NCBI RefSeq assembly: GCF_008000895.1
Contig: NZ_CP042823.1
Coordinates: forward strand, 5,106,501-5,170,500
Source: Methylobacterium sp. WL1
GTDB taxonomy: Bacteria > Pseudomonadota > Alphaproteobacteria > Rhizobiales > Beijerinckiaceae
Direction of reading: 5' to 3'
Length of the DNA stretch: 64,000 nucleotides
Position numbers and translations under genes: made by a program. The notes beneath the pieces are model-generated. The model saw only the letters and a program-made list of their open reading frames with translations, had not been told where the DNA came from and ran no database searches. Positions 43,004-51,272 of the stretch are shown here, one piece after another (the stretch's first letter is position 1; every line of letters begins with the position of its first letter).

Positions 43004-43965
43004 GGCCGGTGCGGCGCCTGATCCTGCTCGCGGGCCTGTCGCTCGCCGCCGGGCCGGCGGCGGCGGACTCGGTCTGGGTCGCGAGCCAGCAGGGCGCCCG
43101 CGTCACCCGGGTCGCGGGTCCGGACAGTGCACAACAGGTCGCCCCGGTGGCAACCGCGGTGGCGCCGTCGCCCGCCGCGGTCGCGGCCGGTCCCGGAGGG
43201 CAGCTCTATCTCAGCCATCCTGACGGCAAGGCTGTCACGGTGATCGCGCCGGATGGGGTGATGCGGCAATGGCCGGTCTCCGGCCAGGCCTTCGGACTCG
43301 CGGCGGACCCGGACGGGCGCAGCCTCTATGTCGGCGACTGGTCCGGCAACCGGGTGCTGCGCCTCTCGGCGCAGACCGGCGCGGTCGAGGCGGAGGTGGC
43401 GGTCGGGCACGATCCGGCCGGGCTCACCGTCGGTGGCGCAGGTCGGCTCTACGTGGCCGAGCGCGAGGGCCGGAGCGTCGGCGTGGTCGAGACCGCCGGG
43501 ATGACCCAGATCGCCGGCATCCCGGTCGGCGACGGGCCCTTCGCCCTGGCCTACGACCCGGTCCGCGACCGGCTCTACGTCGCCAACGTGCGCAGCAACG
43601 ACCTCAGCGTCATCGACGCCGCAACGCTCAAGCCCGTCGCCACGATACCGGTCGGGGCGAGCCCTTACGGCGTCGCCGTCAGCCCGGACGGGCGCCGGGT
43701 GGTCGTCACCAACCAGCATGCCGGCACCGTCTCGATCGTCGATGCCGACGTGCTGGCGGCGGTCGCCACGATTCCGGTGGGCCGCTATCCCGAAGGTGTG
43801 GCGATCCTCGGTGGACGCGCCTACGTGGCGAACTGGTTCTCCGACGACGTCTCCGTGGTGGACCTCGCGGCGCTGAAGGAGACCGACCGGATCCCGGTGG
43901 CCGAGGGGCCGCGCACCGTGGTGGCGCAGCGTCAGGGGCCTGTCGCCGCAGAGGCCGGCCGGTGA
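43000..43965 (+). CDS. mxaE: MxaE, exported YVTN beta-propeller protein
   Basis: A 321-residue protein with a signal peptide (LILLAGLSLAAGPAAA). The mature part is built of YVTN-type propeller repeats: GRSLYVGDWSGNRVLRLSAQ, DRLYVANVRSNDLSVIDAAT, RRVVVTNQHAGTVSIVDADV and GRAYVANWFSDDVSVVDLAA. In M. extorquens MxaE and MxaH are of unknown function, though encoded in the cluster. It overlaps mxaD by 4 bases and mxaH by 4 (GTGA). Likely periplasmic. Confidence 0.93.
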   Translation: MRPVRRLILLAGLSLAAGPAAADSVWVASQQGARVTRVAGPDSAQQVAPVATAVAPSPAAVAAGPGGQLYLSHPDGKAVTVIAPDGVMRQWPVSGQAFGLAADPDGRSLYVGDWSGNRVLRLSAQTGAVEAEVAVGHDPAGLTVGGAGRLYVAEREGRSVGVVETAGMTQIAGIPVGDGPFALAYDPVRDRLYVANVRSNDLSVIDAATLKPVATIPVGASPYGVAVSPDGRRVVVTNQHAGTVSIVDADVLAAVATIPVGRYPEGVAILGGRAYVANWFSDDVSVVDLAALKETDRIPVAEGPRTVVAQRQGPVAAEAGR

Positions 43966-44498
43966 GGCGGGGGCTCGCCAGCCTGGTGGCCGCAAGCCTG
44001 GTGGTCGCCGGCCTCGTGCTCGCCGCCTGCGACCGGGCCCAGGAATCGGGATCGGAGGAGGGGCAGGCCGTGGTGGCACGGACCGCGGAGAGCGAGTTGC
44101 CGCCCTGGCTGTCCCCCACGGATGGGACGGACCCGGCGCGCTGGCTCGCCGGCCGGGAGGCCGGGCACCCGGTGCCGGCCGGGTCGGAGCCCGTCCGGGT
44201 GCTTCAGGATGCGCTGGCGGAAGCCCGGACCGCCTTCATCGAGGATCCGCGCATGATCGCCAACCGCACGGCCCAGCTTGGGCAGATGCTGGCCGAAATC
44301 GGCAAGACCGAGCGATACGCTCTGCTGCTGACCGGCTTCAGCGCAGTCGCGGCCCGGCGCGGCCGCCACAAGAGTCTCTACGGAGAGATGTGCCAGCACT
44401 ACTTCAACACCCGGGCCCGGGGCGTCGACCACGCCGCCGCCCTGGCGCTGCTCGCCGACCGGTTCGCGCCGGGCCTCAATTCCGGGGCGGCGCCATGA
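43962..44498 (+). CDS. mxaH: MxaH, lipoprotein of unknown function
   Basis: A 178-residue protein. GTG 43962 overlaps the mxaE stop. The N terminus (RRGLASLVAASLVVAGLVLA) followed by AACDRAQ is a lipobox, so it is probably a lipoprotein. The rest is helical (VRVLQDALAEARTAFIEDPR, TAQLGQMLAEIGKTERYALL, ending FAPGLNSGAAP). It is placed as mxaH by its position between mxaE and mxaB. No enzyme motif is present. Confidence 0.88.
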   Translation: MRRGLASLVAASLVVAGLVLAACDRAQESGSEEGQAVVARTAESELPPWLSPTDGTDPARWLAGREAGHPVPAGSEPVRVLQDALAEARTAFIEDPRMIANRTAQLGQMLAEIGKTERYALLLTGFSAVAARRGRHKSLYGEMCQHYFNTRARGVDHAAALALLADRFAPGLNSGAAP

Positions 44499-45181
44499 GC
44501 GCCGCGCCGGGATTCGCTCAACACGCGGCGCGGCCCACCGCCCGGCCGCGCGATCTCCTGATCGTCGACGATCACCCGATCGTCCTCCAGGGCTTCCGGC
44601 TCCTGGCCGAGGAAGCCGGGATCGCGCGCGTTCACGAGGCCCGGGACATCGTGGCCGCCTACCGCACGTTCCACCGCCACCGGCCGGCCGTGGTGGTGAC
44701 CGACCTGAGCTTTCGGGACGACGGGCTGTCCGGCCTGTCGCTGATCCGCCGGATCCGCGCGCTGGAGCCGGGTGCGCGCATCCTCGCGCTCAGCATGCAC
44801 CGGGACCCGGTCATCGTGGCGCGGGTCCTGGAATGTGGGGCGCTGGGATTCGTCCTGAAGGATACGCCGGCCGCCTCCTTCCTCGATGCGCTGGAGGCGG
44901 TCGCCAACGGCCGCTCCTACCTGCCCCACGACATCGCCATCGAGATCGCGATGCTGAATGCCGGTGCGCGCGAGCTGCCGCTGGCGAACCTGACCAGCCG
45001 GGAGATGCAGATCCTGGTGCTAATCGGGAAGGGCAAGTCGTACGACGAGATCGCCGAGATCCTGACGCTCAACTACCGCAGCGTCGTGAACGCGACCGCG
45101 GCGCTGCGGTGCAAGCTCGGCGTCGGCAGCATGGCCGAGCTCATGCGGATCGCCGCGTCGCAGGCTCGGACCCTGCCCTGA
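44495..45181 (+). CDS. mxaB: MxaB, LuxR-family response regulator
   Basis: A 228-residue response regulator. The receiver domain has the acidic pair D25-D26 (LLIVDDHPIVLQGFRLLAEE), the phosphoacceptor Asp70 (AVVVTDLSFRDDGLSG) and KDTPAASFLDALEAV near its end. The DNA-binding part is LuxR/FixJ type: LTSREMQILVLIGKGKSYDE, IAEILTLNYRSVVNATAALR. In M. extorquens MxaB is required for mxaF transcription. No sensor kinase lies in the window. Overlaps mxaH by 4 bases. Last gene of the cluster. Confidence 0.95.
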   Translation: MSAAPGFAQHAARPTARPRDLLIVDDHPIVLQGFRLLAEEAGIARVHEARDIVAAYRTFHRHRPAVVVTDLSFRDDGLSGLSLIRRIRALEPGARILALSMHRDPVIVARVLECGALGFVLKDTPAASFLDALEAVANGRSYLPHDIAIEIAMLNAGARELPLANLTSREMQILVLIGKGKSYDEIAEILTLNYRSVVNATAALRCKLGVGSMAELMRIAASQARTLP

Positions 45182-45598
45182 GGGCACCGGGCCGCGGCGC
45201 GCGCCCTTCGCTTCGCAGCATCGTTTCCCCGAAAGCCGGCGGCTGCCTCACCGGGTTCATTCTCCAGAGGTCGCGGCGTACGCGGGATCGTGGCTGAAGT
45301 CCTGCCTGCTCGCGATATCCTACGTTGTTGATTGCGAGGCGCAGATACTTATCAAGGCGATCCGACGGATGTTCGGGAATGGGTTGGGATTGTTCTGCGA
45401 TCAAAAGGATAAAAACGCGAACGATCGACCGGGTTCGTGGTGATGCCGGACATCTTACTCTTGTTGGCAGGGCCCACGGGCCGTGAATCATCTCAGGTCG
45501 GGCGCGGACTTGCGGACCGCGGCCTGAGTTGTTCCAGCCGGCCCGTTCGATGACGCACGGACAATATGACATCCAAAACCAGTGAGGTGAGATCTGTC
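45182..45598. other. Intergenic stretch after the mxa cluster
   Basis: No gene is supported. 45290-45450 is less GC-rich. A transcription terminator for the 12.5-kb operon is expected here, but no clear hairpin with a T run was found. Confidence 0.4.
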
Positions 45599-46111
45599 AT
45601 GCGCGTCAACGCGACGGTTGTTCCGAAGCATGCGTTCAGGACGGCGCTGGCCGCCGGGTTCGTGGGCGGAAACCTGTCGAGCTTCGTCAAATGGGGCTCG
45701 GAGATCCTGTTCCCGCCCCGAGAGGCCGGCCGTATCGCGCCGCCCTTCGCCATCCTCAAATGGTTCGGCCTCGGCGTCGAGGACATGACCTACACATTCA
45801 CCGGGCACGTCATCAATTACGGCGGCGCGCTGATGCACCAGGGGTTCTCGATCGTCTTCGGCCTGTTCTACTGCCTCGCCGCCGTCAGCTGTCCGCTCGT
45901 GACCCTGGGGCAGGGCCTGGCCTTCGGCGCGATCGTCACCCTCCTGTTTCACGGCATCCTGTTGCCGCTGGGTGGGTGGGGGCCGCCGCTGTGGCAGATC
46001 TCCGGCCATGAGGCGTTCTCCGAGGTATTCGGCCACCTGCTCTGGGCTTGGACGATCGAGATCGTCCGGCGCGACAGGATGGGTTCGCGCCCCCGTGCCG
46101 TCCGGTCCTGA
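45599..46111 (+). CDS. YagU-like DUF1440 inner membrane protein
   Basis: A 170-residue membrane protein of the YagU/DUF1440 family: FRTALAAGFVGGNLSSFVKW, GSEILFPPREAGRIAPPFAI, FTGHVINYGGALMHQGFSIV and SGHEAFSEVFGHLLWAWTIE. Several membrane helices are visible (VFGLFYCLAAVSCPLV, FGAIVTLLFHGILLPLGG). ATG 45599 with GAGGTGAG upstream is preferred over ATG 45566. YagU of E. coli is linked to acid survival; that role is only suggested here. Confidence 0.8.
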   Translation: MRVNATVVPKHAFRTALAAGFVGGNLSSFVKWGSEILFPPREAGRIAPPFAILKWFGLGVEDMTYTFTGHVINYGGALMHQGFSIVFGLFYCLAAVSCPLVTLGQGLAFGAIVTLLFHGILLPLGGWGPPLWQISGHEAFSEVFGHLLWAWTIEIVRRDRMGSRPRAVRS

Positions 46112-46171
46112 TCCGGACGGGTCGCACAGCGCGAGCGGGGCGCGCCGGCGGATCGTCGCCGACGGCGCGCA

Positions 46172-46439
46172 TCACGGGGAGGCGGGGTCCAGCATCACCC
46201 GCAGGCGGGCGACGAAGTAGCGGCGCGCCTCGGGGCTCGCCCGCAACAGGTAGCATCGGACGAGATCCAGGAGGGCTGCGGCGGCCGGATCTTCGTGCGC
46301 CCCCCGGCGTCCCGGCGTCCGGCGCCGATGCGAAGAAGCTGGAGACCGGCACGCCCAGCACCCGCGCGATCTCGCCGAGGGAGCTTCCGTGCGGTTCGAT
46401 GCGGTTCGGCGTACCGGACGGCTTGGAATCGTCACACAT
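46172..46439 (-). pseudogene. Truncated HTH regulator-like frame, one indel
   Basis: Two frames combine into a roughly 89-residue protein. MCDDSKPSGTPNRIEPHG then SLGEIARVLGVPVSSFFA is read from 46439, and AHEDPAAAALLDLVRCYLLR followed by SPEARRYFVARLRVMLDP is read to 46172. The break is a six-G run near 46300. The RVLGVPVSSFF stretch is the end of an XRE-type helix-turn-helix, like DLLKVPVETFF in the regulator at 56916. The first helices of the domain are missing, so this is a fragment of such a regulator or a divergent short form. Confidence 0.5.
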
Positions 46440-46616
46440 GAACGGTCCGGCCCGGTTCGGGCTCTGTCGAGCGAATGGAGCAATGGCTCCAGCTGTTCAA
46501 CCAGCCTGCGACGCAAATGCATCCCGAGCCGATCATGAAATTTTCGACAGGTTCTCGGATGAAATGGTAATATCCCGCACCAGATTCTCCGGGTGCGGCG
46601 AAGCGGGATCAAGACG

Positions 46617-47225
46617 ATGGGACAGCGTTCGAAGACGCCGGTCAACGCGATCGACGGCTTCAGTGAACCGCTCGACCGCCTCCGCGCCGCCCTCGAGGCG
46701 TCGTGCGTGGTTGGTGTCTGGGACTGGGACATCGTCCGCAGCACGGTGGTGTATGATGCCGGCGCCGCGCGGTTGCTGGCCGGCGATCCCGCCTTGGCGG
46801 ATAAGGACCTCGACGGCTTCACCAGCATGGCCGCCGTGCATCCCGCCGATCACGCCTGGCTGCTCGATCACGTCCAGCAGGCGTCGAGGACCGGCGGCCT
46901 TGTGGTCGCCGAGTACCGGGTCGTCGCGCAGGACGGCACGGTGCGCTGGCTGCTCAGCCGGGGCCGCACGTTCAAGGACCCGAACGGGCGGGCGGTCCGC
47001 TCCCGGGGCATCATCATCGACATCACCGAGATGCATCAGGGCAGCGAGCGCTACGTCTTCAGCAACCTGTCGGCCCCGGTCGATTCGCTGGAGCGGGCGG
47101 CCGACCTGGCCATCGAGCTCAAGCGCACCCTCGAATCCGAGACCCCGCCCGAGATCAGGGCCGCCGCGGACGTGCTGCTGATGAGCCTCGGCCGCGCGAT
47201 CGCGCGAAGCAGCGGGAACCGCTGA
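46617..47225 (+). CDS. PAS-domain sensor protein
   Basis: A 202-residue protein with one PAS fold: LRAALEASCVVGVWDWDIVR, YDAGAARLLAGDPALADKDL, GLVVAEYRVVAQDGTVRWLL and RGRTFKDPNGRAVRSRGIII (PAS/PAC pattern). The C terminus (ERAADLAIELKRTLESETPP) is helical but has no kinase, GGDEF or HTH output. Such single PAS proteins are common in Methylobacterium. An in-frame GTG at 46593 is the alternative start. Ligand unknown. Confidence 0.75.
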   Translation: MGQRSKTPVNAIDGFSEPLDRLRAALEASCVVGVWDWDIVRSTVVYDAGAARLLAGDPALADKDLDGFTSMAAVHPADHAWLLDHVQQASRTGGLVVAEYRVVAQDGTVRWLLSRGRTFKDPNGRAVRSRGIIIDITEMHQGSERYVFSNLSAPVDSLERAADLAIELKRTLESETPPEIRAAADVLLMSLGRAIARSSGNR

Positions 47226-47318
47226 GCTGCGCCCATCCCGCCTGCCGTGCACGCGCGCTCGCGGGAACATGCGCCGGCCCTTCCGTCTTGGCCCTCCAGA
47301 CCCACCTGGGAGGACCGC

Positions 47319-47543
47319 ATGGGACAGGATGTCGAGGCCGCGCGCGAAGCGCTCGGAACGGTACCGCCGGCACGGAAGGCGGACACGGGCAAGGCACCCG
47401 ACACGGCCGCCGGCGGAAACGGCCCGCACGCGCCGGGGCATCCCGAAGCCCCTGAAGGGGTGGCGCCGGAGAGCGGCGGCTACGACACGCGGCCGCCCGT
47501 GCCCCAGCCGGACAACCGCAAGGGCGGCTACGGCACCGGTTGA
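47319..47543 (+). CDS. Disordered hydrophilic hypothetical protein
   Basis: A 74-residue, Pro/Gly/Ala-rich protein (MGQDVEAAREALGTVPPARK, ending PQPDNRKGGYGTG). GGGAGGA precedes ATG 47319. It lacks a signal peptide and is predicted to be disordered, of the same style as the protein at 16305. Function is unknown. Confidence 0.5.
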   Translation: MGQDVEAAREALGTVPPARKADTGKAPDTAAGGNGPHAPGHPEAPEGVAPESGGYDTRPPVPQPDNRKGGYGTG

Positions 47544-47756
47544 CCGGCACCCCACCCGGTGGCGGCCCCGCTGGTCGCCGCCGGGCCGATGTTCCCTGAG
47601 CTGTGCCTTTGTTCAATGGATATTAAGCGACGATTTTTGGGAACAAAACGTGCTGAAGGTTTAAAAAGTAAAGCTTGGTCGGTAGATCCTCGAATAATGG
47701 AACGCATCACCTGCCGGGGGGATTGAAGGGGTCCGGAATGATCGACGGAGCCTATC

Positions 47757-48140
47757 ATGCGTACCCCCCTCGCCGCCCTTCTCGTCGCCACGCTGTTCGG
47801 ATCGAGCGCCCTCGCGCAGACCACCGTGACCGGCACCCCGGCCGCCCCTGACGCGAAGAGCAGCCAGCAATCCGGCGGCCAGGAGAGCGTCACCCGGCCG
47901 AACACCGACAAGATGACCCCCAATGGCGGGACTGCCGCCGCCCACGGCGCCGTCCAGCTCGAGAAGGGCGCCAACAGCTTCACCGAGGGTGAGGCTCGCT
48001 CGCGGCTCGAGAAGTCCGGCTTCAAGGACGCCAAGAACCTCATGAAGGACGGTGACGGCATCTGGCGCGGCACCGCCATGCATGACGGCAAGCAGGTCAA
48101 CGTGGGCCTCGATTTCAAGGGCAACGTGTCGGCGCAGTGA
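47757..48140 (+). CDS. Exported PepSY-like small protein
   Basis: A 127-residue protein with a signal peptide (MRTPLAALLVATLFGSSALA). The middle is a low-complexity Thr/Gln/Pro region, and residues 75-125 resemble a PepSY-like fold: NSFTEGEARSRLEKSGFKDA and LMKDGDGIWRGTAMHDGKQV, then VGLDFKGNVSAQ. The gene is 38 bases ahead of the stress protein and on the same strand, so they may be coexpressed. Role unknown. Confidence 0.7.
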   Translation: MRTPLAALLVATLFGSSALAQTTVTGTPAAPDAKSSQQSGGQESVTRPNTDKMTPNGGTAAAHGAVQLEKGANSFTEGEARSRLEKSGFKDAKNLMKDGDGIWRGTAMHDGKQVNVGLDFKGNVSAQ

Positions 48141-48178
48141 CGTCCTGACCCTCGCGACCCTCACGAAGGAGATTTTCC

Positions 48179-48826
48179 ATGGCTCAGCAAACCATTACGG
48201 CCCTCTACGATCGCTACGAGGATGCCACCGCGGCTGTCGGCAAGCTTGAGGCGGGCGGTATCCCGCACAGCGACATCAGCATCGTCAGCAACAACGAAGG
48301 GGACCGCCACGCCGGCCGTACCGCGACCGACGGGACACACGTCAGCGACGACACCAAGGAGAAGGCCAAGGACGGAACGGGAACCGGGGCGACGCTCGGG
48401 ACCGTGGTCGGCGGCGCAGCCGGCCTCCTGGCCGGTCTTGGGCTGATCGCGATCCCGGGTGTCGGTCCGGTCGTGGCCGCGGGTTGGCTCGTCGCTACCC
48501 TGACGGGCGCGGGCGTCGGTGCCGCCGCGGGCGGTCTGGCCGGCGGCCTGACCGGTGCGGGCGTCAGCGAGGCGGATGCCCATGCTTACGGCGAGGGTGT
48601 GCGCCGGGGCGGGACGCTCGTTACCGTCCGGGTCGACGAGGCGCGCTCCACCTCGGTGCCGATGGTCATGGATGTCCTGGAGCAGCACGGCTCGGTCGAT
48701 CTCGACCAGAAGGCCAGCGCTTGGCGTGCCGAGGGCTGGGAGGCTCCGGCCGCCGGCTCGGCGGCAACCGGCGCGACCGACGGTCGGAACCGGGTCCGGT
48801 CCTACCGGGGCACGACGAGCCTCTGA
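48179..48826 (+). CDS. General stress protein 17M-like, glycine-zipper membrane protein
   Basis: A 215-residue protein. Residues 1-45 match the general stress protein 17M-like domain (ITALYDRYEDATAAVGKLEA, GIPHSDISIVSNNEGD). Residues 72-130 are a glycine-zipper membrane segment (GTVVGGAAGLLAGLGLIAIP, GAGVGAAAGGLAGGLTGAGV). Residues 130-180 repeat the first domain's fold (EGVRRGGTLVTVRVDEARST). AAGGAG precedes ATG 48179. Similar proteins are found widely in alphaproteobacteria in stress regulons; the exact role is unknown. Confidence 0.75.
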   Translation: MAQQTITALYDRYEDATAAVGKLEAGGIPHSDISIVSNNEGDRHAGRTATDGTHVSDDTKEKAKDGTGTGATLGTVVGGAAGLLAGLGLIAIPGVGPVVAAGWLVATLTGAGVGAAAGGLAGGLTGAGVSEADAHAYGEGVRRGGTLVTVRVDEARSTSVPMVMDVLEQHGSVDLDQKASAWRAEGWEAPAAGSAATGATDGRNRVRSYRGTTSL

Positions 48827-49387
48827 GGGGTCCGCAAGCCCGACCCTTTGATCGATGACAGATTCTGGCGGCCGGGACGCATGTCCCGGCCGCTTTGCGT
48901 TCCGACCCAGGCCACCGGGCGGTGTCGCCGACAGGGCTGTTTGCCGGGGAGGCTTTCCCCGTCTCCCGCGGATGGACCGATGCTGGAACGCGCCGTTTTT
49001 CTCGCAGCGCATGCCCCCGCAAACCGGCGCCCCCGCGAGCGCCAGGGCTGGACACCGGTCGCCGCACGGATTGGCGCGCATCCGGGAACGTCGGGATGGG
49101 ACCATGACAGGTCCGTGCGACATTGGAGCCCTCGCAGGACGGGGGAGGGCACGCCATGTCTGGAGGGGACATCCGGGTCCGCCGACGCCGAATCCAAGCC
49201 CGTTCGGGGCTTCGGCCGGCTGGCCTGAGGGCCGCCACAGCGCCTGTCATTGCCTAAATGTCCCGTGTCGGGGTGACCAAAAAGCGGGCTGTGCCAGCAG
49301 AATAGCGTTGAAAGCCGGATTTCTTGTGTTGAATCCCAAGACCGCCCGAAACAACAAGATGGTGACGCAGGTTCAGAGGGGCTGAAT
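48827..49387. other. Intergenic stretch upstream of MucR
   Basis: No supported gene; frames on both strands are Arg/Pro-rich. The last 100 bases are less GC-rich and should contain the mucR-like promoter. MucR proteins often bind AT-rich sites upstream of their own genes, but no operator was assigned. Confidence 0.4.
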
Positions 49388-49846
49388 ATGAACGAGACAT
49401 CCTATGGGAAATCGTCCAACTTCACCGAGTTGGCCGTTGATCTTGTCGCGGCCTATGTCGCGAACAACCCCGTCCCGACCAGCGAACTGCCGGCCTTGAT
49501 CGCCCGGGTGTATGGGGCGATCGCCGCCCTGGCATCCGGCACCGTGCCGACCGAGGGCAGCACCGCTGCGCCGGCTGCCGTCGACAGGCCGAGCGCGGCC
49601 CAGATCCGCAAGTCGGTCCAGCATGACGGGATCGTCAGCTTCATCGACGGCAAGACCTACAAGACGCTCAAGCGGCACCTGTCGGCTAACGGTCTCAGCC
49701 CGCAGAGCTACCGCGAGCGCTACGGCCTCCCCACCGACTACCCGATGGTCGCCCCGAGCTACGCCGAGCAGCGCTCCGCCCTCGCCAAGGCGATCGGTCT
49801 GGGCCAGCCCGGCTCGATGGCCAAGCGCAACGGCAAGGCCGCCTGA
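49388..49846 (+). CDS. MucR/Ros-family regulator lacking zinc-finger cysteines
   Basis: A 152-residue MucR-type regulator of standard length. Conserved parts: NFTELAVDLVAAYVANNPVP, AQIRKSVQHDGIVSFIDGKT, YKTLKRHLSANGLSPQSYRE and RYGLPTDYPMVAPSYAEQRS. The finger position reads IVSFIDGK, with no Cys, as in the paralog at 18093. Unlike that paralog it has no long basic tail (ends GSMAKRNGKAA). The gene is preceded by GGGGCTG; it appears monocistronic. Likely regulates exopolysaccharide, motility or cell-cycle genes by analogy with family members. Confidence 0.85.
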   Translation: MNETSYGKSSNFTELAVDLVAAYVANNPVPTSELPALIARVYGAIAALASGTVPTEGSTAAPAAVDRPSAAQIRKSVQHDGIVSFIDGKTYKTLKRHLSANGLSPQSYRERYGLPTDYPMVAPSYAEQRSALAKAIGLGQPGSMAKRNGKAA

Positions 49847-49884
49847 TCGCGACCGGGCGTGCGTCGGACCGCGCGTCCCGGCGG

Positions 49885-50427
49885 TCAGGACGTCCGTTTG
49901 CGTGTGAAGACAAGGACGTTCAGGCATTCCGGCGGGTCTGCGGCGATGCCGAAGGTCAGTTCCCCGCCCCCGGACTCGATCGACACAGAGGTTCGCTCGC
50001 CGTACGAGCCGCGCGGCATGGCCGTGATCCGGGTGTCCGGGAAGGCTGTCCGGATCGCGTCGATGGTGAGGCAGGCGGCGGGTTCGAGGTCGAGAACCAG
50101 GAGCGGTCCGGCCGCCGGGTCCGCCTCGGCCGTCGGCTCCCGGTAATCGACGTCGCGAACCGGGATCCCAGCGAGCCGGAAGCCCGGTCCCGACCAGAAC
50201 CTGAAGGGGCCCTCGCTCTCGAGCTTGAGCGTGATGCCGAGCGCGGCCTCGACGGCCGCGCGATGACGGATGGCGTGCACGGTCAGGCGCGCCGCGACCG
50301 TGCGGAGCGCCGTCAGGTCTCCCGTCTCGCCCCGCATGGGCGCGCCCCCGGCCACCAGGAGGGCCGCCGGCGCCCCCACGAGACAGCGCCACCGCCGAGA
50401 TCCGATGGCTTGCATCCGCTCGCCCAT
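49885..50427 (-). CDS. Hypothetical exported protein
   Basis: A 180-residue protein with a hydrophobic N-terminal segment (CLVGAPAALLVAGGAPMRGE) that may be a signal peptide. The mature part has a two-strand pattern (LTVHAIRHRAAVEAALGITL, FRFWSGPGFRLAGIPVRDVD, LLVLDLEPAACLTIDAIRTA, YGERTSVSIESGGGELTFGI). No family is recognised. ATG 50415 (MQAIGSRRW) is an alternative start. It is convergent with the MucR gene. Confidence 0.6.
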   Translation of the reverse strand: MGERMQAIGSRRWRCLVGAPAALLVAGGAPMRGETGDLTALRTVAARLTVHAIRHRAAVEAALGITLKLESEGPFRFWSGPGFRLAGIPVRDVDYREPTAEADPAAGPLLVLDLEPAACLTIDAIRTAFPDTRITAMPRGSYGERTSVSIESGGGELTFGIAADPPECLNVLVFTRKRTS

Positions 50428-50612
50428 CCTGGTCCGCCATCATCCGGTTGAGACGAATTCACACAGGGAATTCGCACGGCCACGGGTGCATCACGACCCC
50501 GACGCAACTAGAACATATCATGAACTTCAGGCGATCGCGGGGGCGTCCGGCTGCGCCGGCGCCGCGGCTTCGAACTCTTCAGGAGGGCTGTCGATTGATC
50601 GAGGACAGGCCG

Positions 50613-50858
50613 ATGCCGACGCGGCTGTATCGCTTCCATTGCACGGACGGGCATGAGCTGGTGATCGACCTGAAGGGCCGGCGCCTGCCGACGGCGGCTC
50701 AGATGCGCGTCCATGCCGAGCGGGTCGCGCTCGGGCTGATGGAGCGGATCGAGCGGTTCGACTGGTCGGCTTGGCAGGTCGAGGTCTACGACGCCAAAGG
50801 GCGGCGCGTCTGGATCCGGGCGTTCGTGGACGTGAACGTGGATGTCCAGGCCGCGTGA
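50613..50858 (+). CDS. DUF6894-like small protein
   Basis: An 81-residue protein: MPTRLYRFHCTDGHELVIDL, then QMRVHAERVALGLMERIERF, DWSAWQVEVYDAKGRRVWIR and AFVDVNVDVQAA. The pattern of a strand, a helix, then a strand pair with a D-x-x-G-R-x-V end matches the DUF6894 family, which is abundant in Methylobacterium and Bradyrhizobium and of unknown function. ATG 50613 is preferred over farther-upstream starts, since it begins the conserved part. Confidence 0.65.
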   Translation: MPTRLYRFHCTDGHELVIDLKGRRLPTAAQMRVHAERVALGLMERIERFDWSAWQVEVYDAKGRRVWIRAFVDVNVDVQAA

Positions 50859-50922
50859 GGCGTGGGTGCCCAGTGCATCAGGCCGGATACCGGAACCACC
50901 ACGACGCGCTAGCTTTTTGATC

Positions 50923-50969
50923 CGCATCGTCTTTTCCCGACAGCCGCGGCTGCTTCTCGGGACGATGCG
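50923..50969. repeat. Intergenic inverted repeat
   Basis: CGCATCGTC (50923-50931) pairs with GACGATGCG (50961-50969), with an inner AGCCGCGGCT palindrome. It lies between a DUF6894 gene and the gene at 50994, only 25 bases ahead of the latter's start codon. Hairpins like this recur in intergenic DNA of the genus; a leader-RNA structure is also possible. Confidence 0.5.
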
Positions 50970-50993
50970 CTAGGAATACAGGGAGACGGTCAT

Positions 50994-51272
50994 ATGGCGT
51001 TCAAGCCGAAATCTGCCGCGGAGACCAAGGCGAAGGATCTGGCCCTCGCGCTCGCACGGATTGCCGAGGGCGATGGCACGCCCGCGCATATCGGAGTCGA
51101 CCAGTTGCGGCGGGCGAGCCCGCGCCTGACCCCGCTGGCGATCGGCCAGATGGTCCGCAAGGAACGCGCGATCGTCGAGGAGACGCTCGCCGAGCGCGGC
51201 CTGGCCCTGGTCGACTATGCCGATCAGGGGCCGGGTCGCGGGATGGAATTCGTCATCGACGCGGCGGGATGA
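50994..51272 (+). CDS. Small hypothetical protein
   Basis: A 92-residue basic-to-neutral protein starting MAFKPKSAAETKAKDLALAL and including RLTPLAIGQMVRKERAIVEE and TLAERGLALVDYADQGPG. It is largely helical with no signal peptide. No family is recognised. An A-rich ribosome binding site (GGGAGACGG) precedes it. Confidence 0.55.
   Translation: MAFKPKSAAETKAKDLALALARIAEGDGTPAHIGVDQLRRASPRLTPLAIGQMVRKERAIVEETLAERGLALVDYADQGPGRGMEFVIDAAG

Noticed and set aside
41422..43965. A single 847-codon gene joining MxaL to MxaE
   Set aside because: The join comes from single-base breaks in the mxaL tail; MxaL, MxaD and MxaE are separate proteins with their own starts and overlaps.
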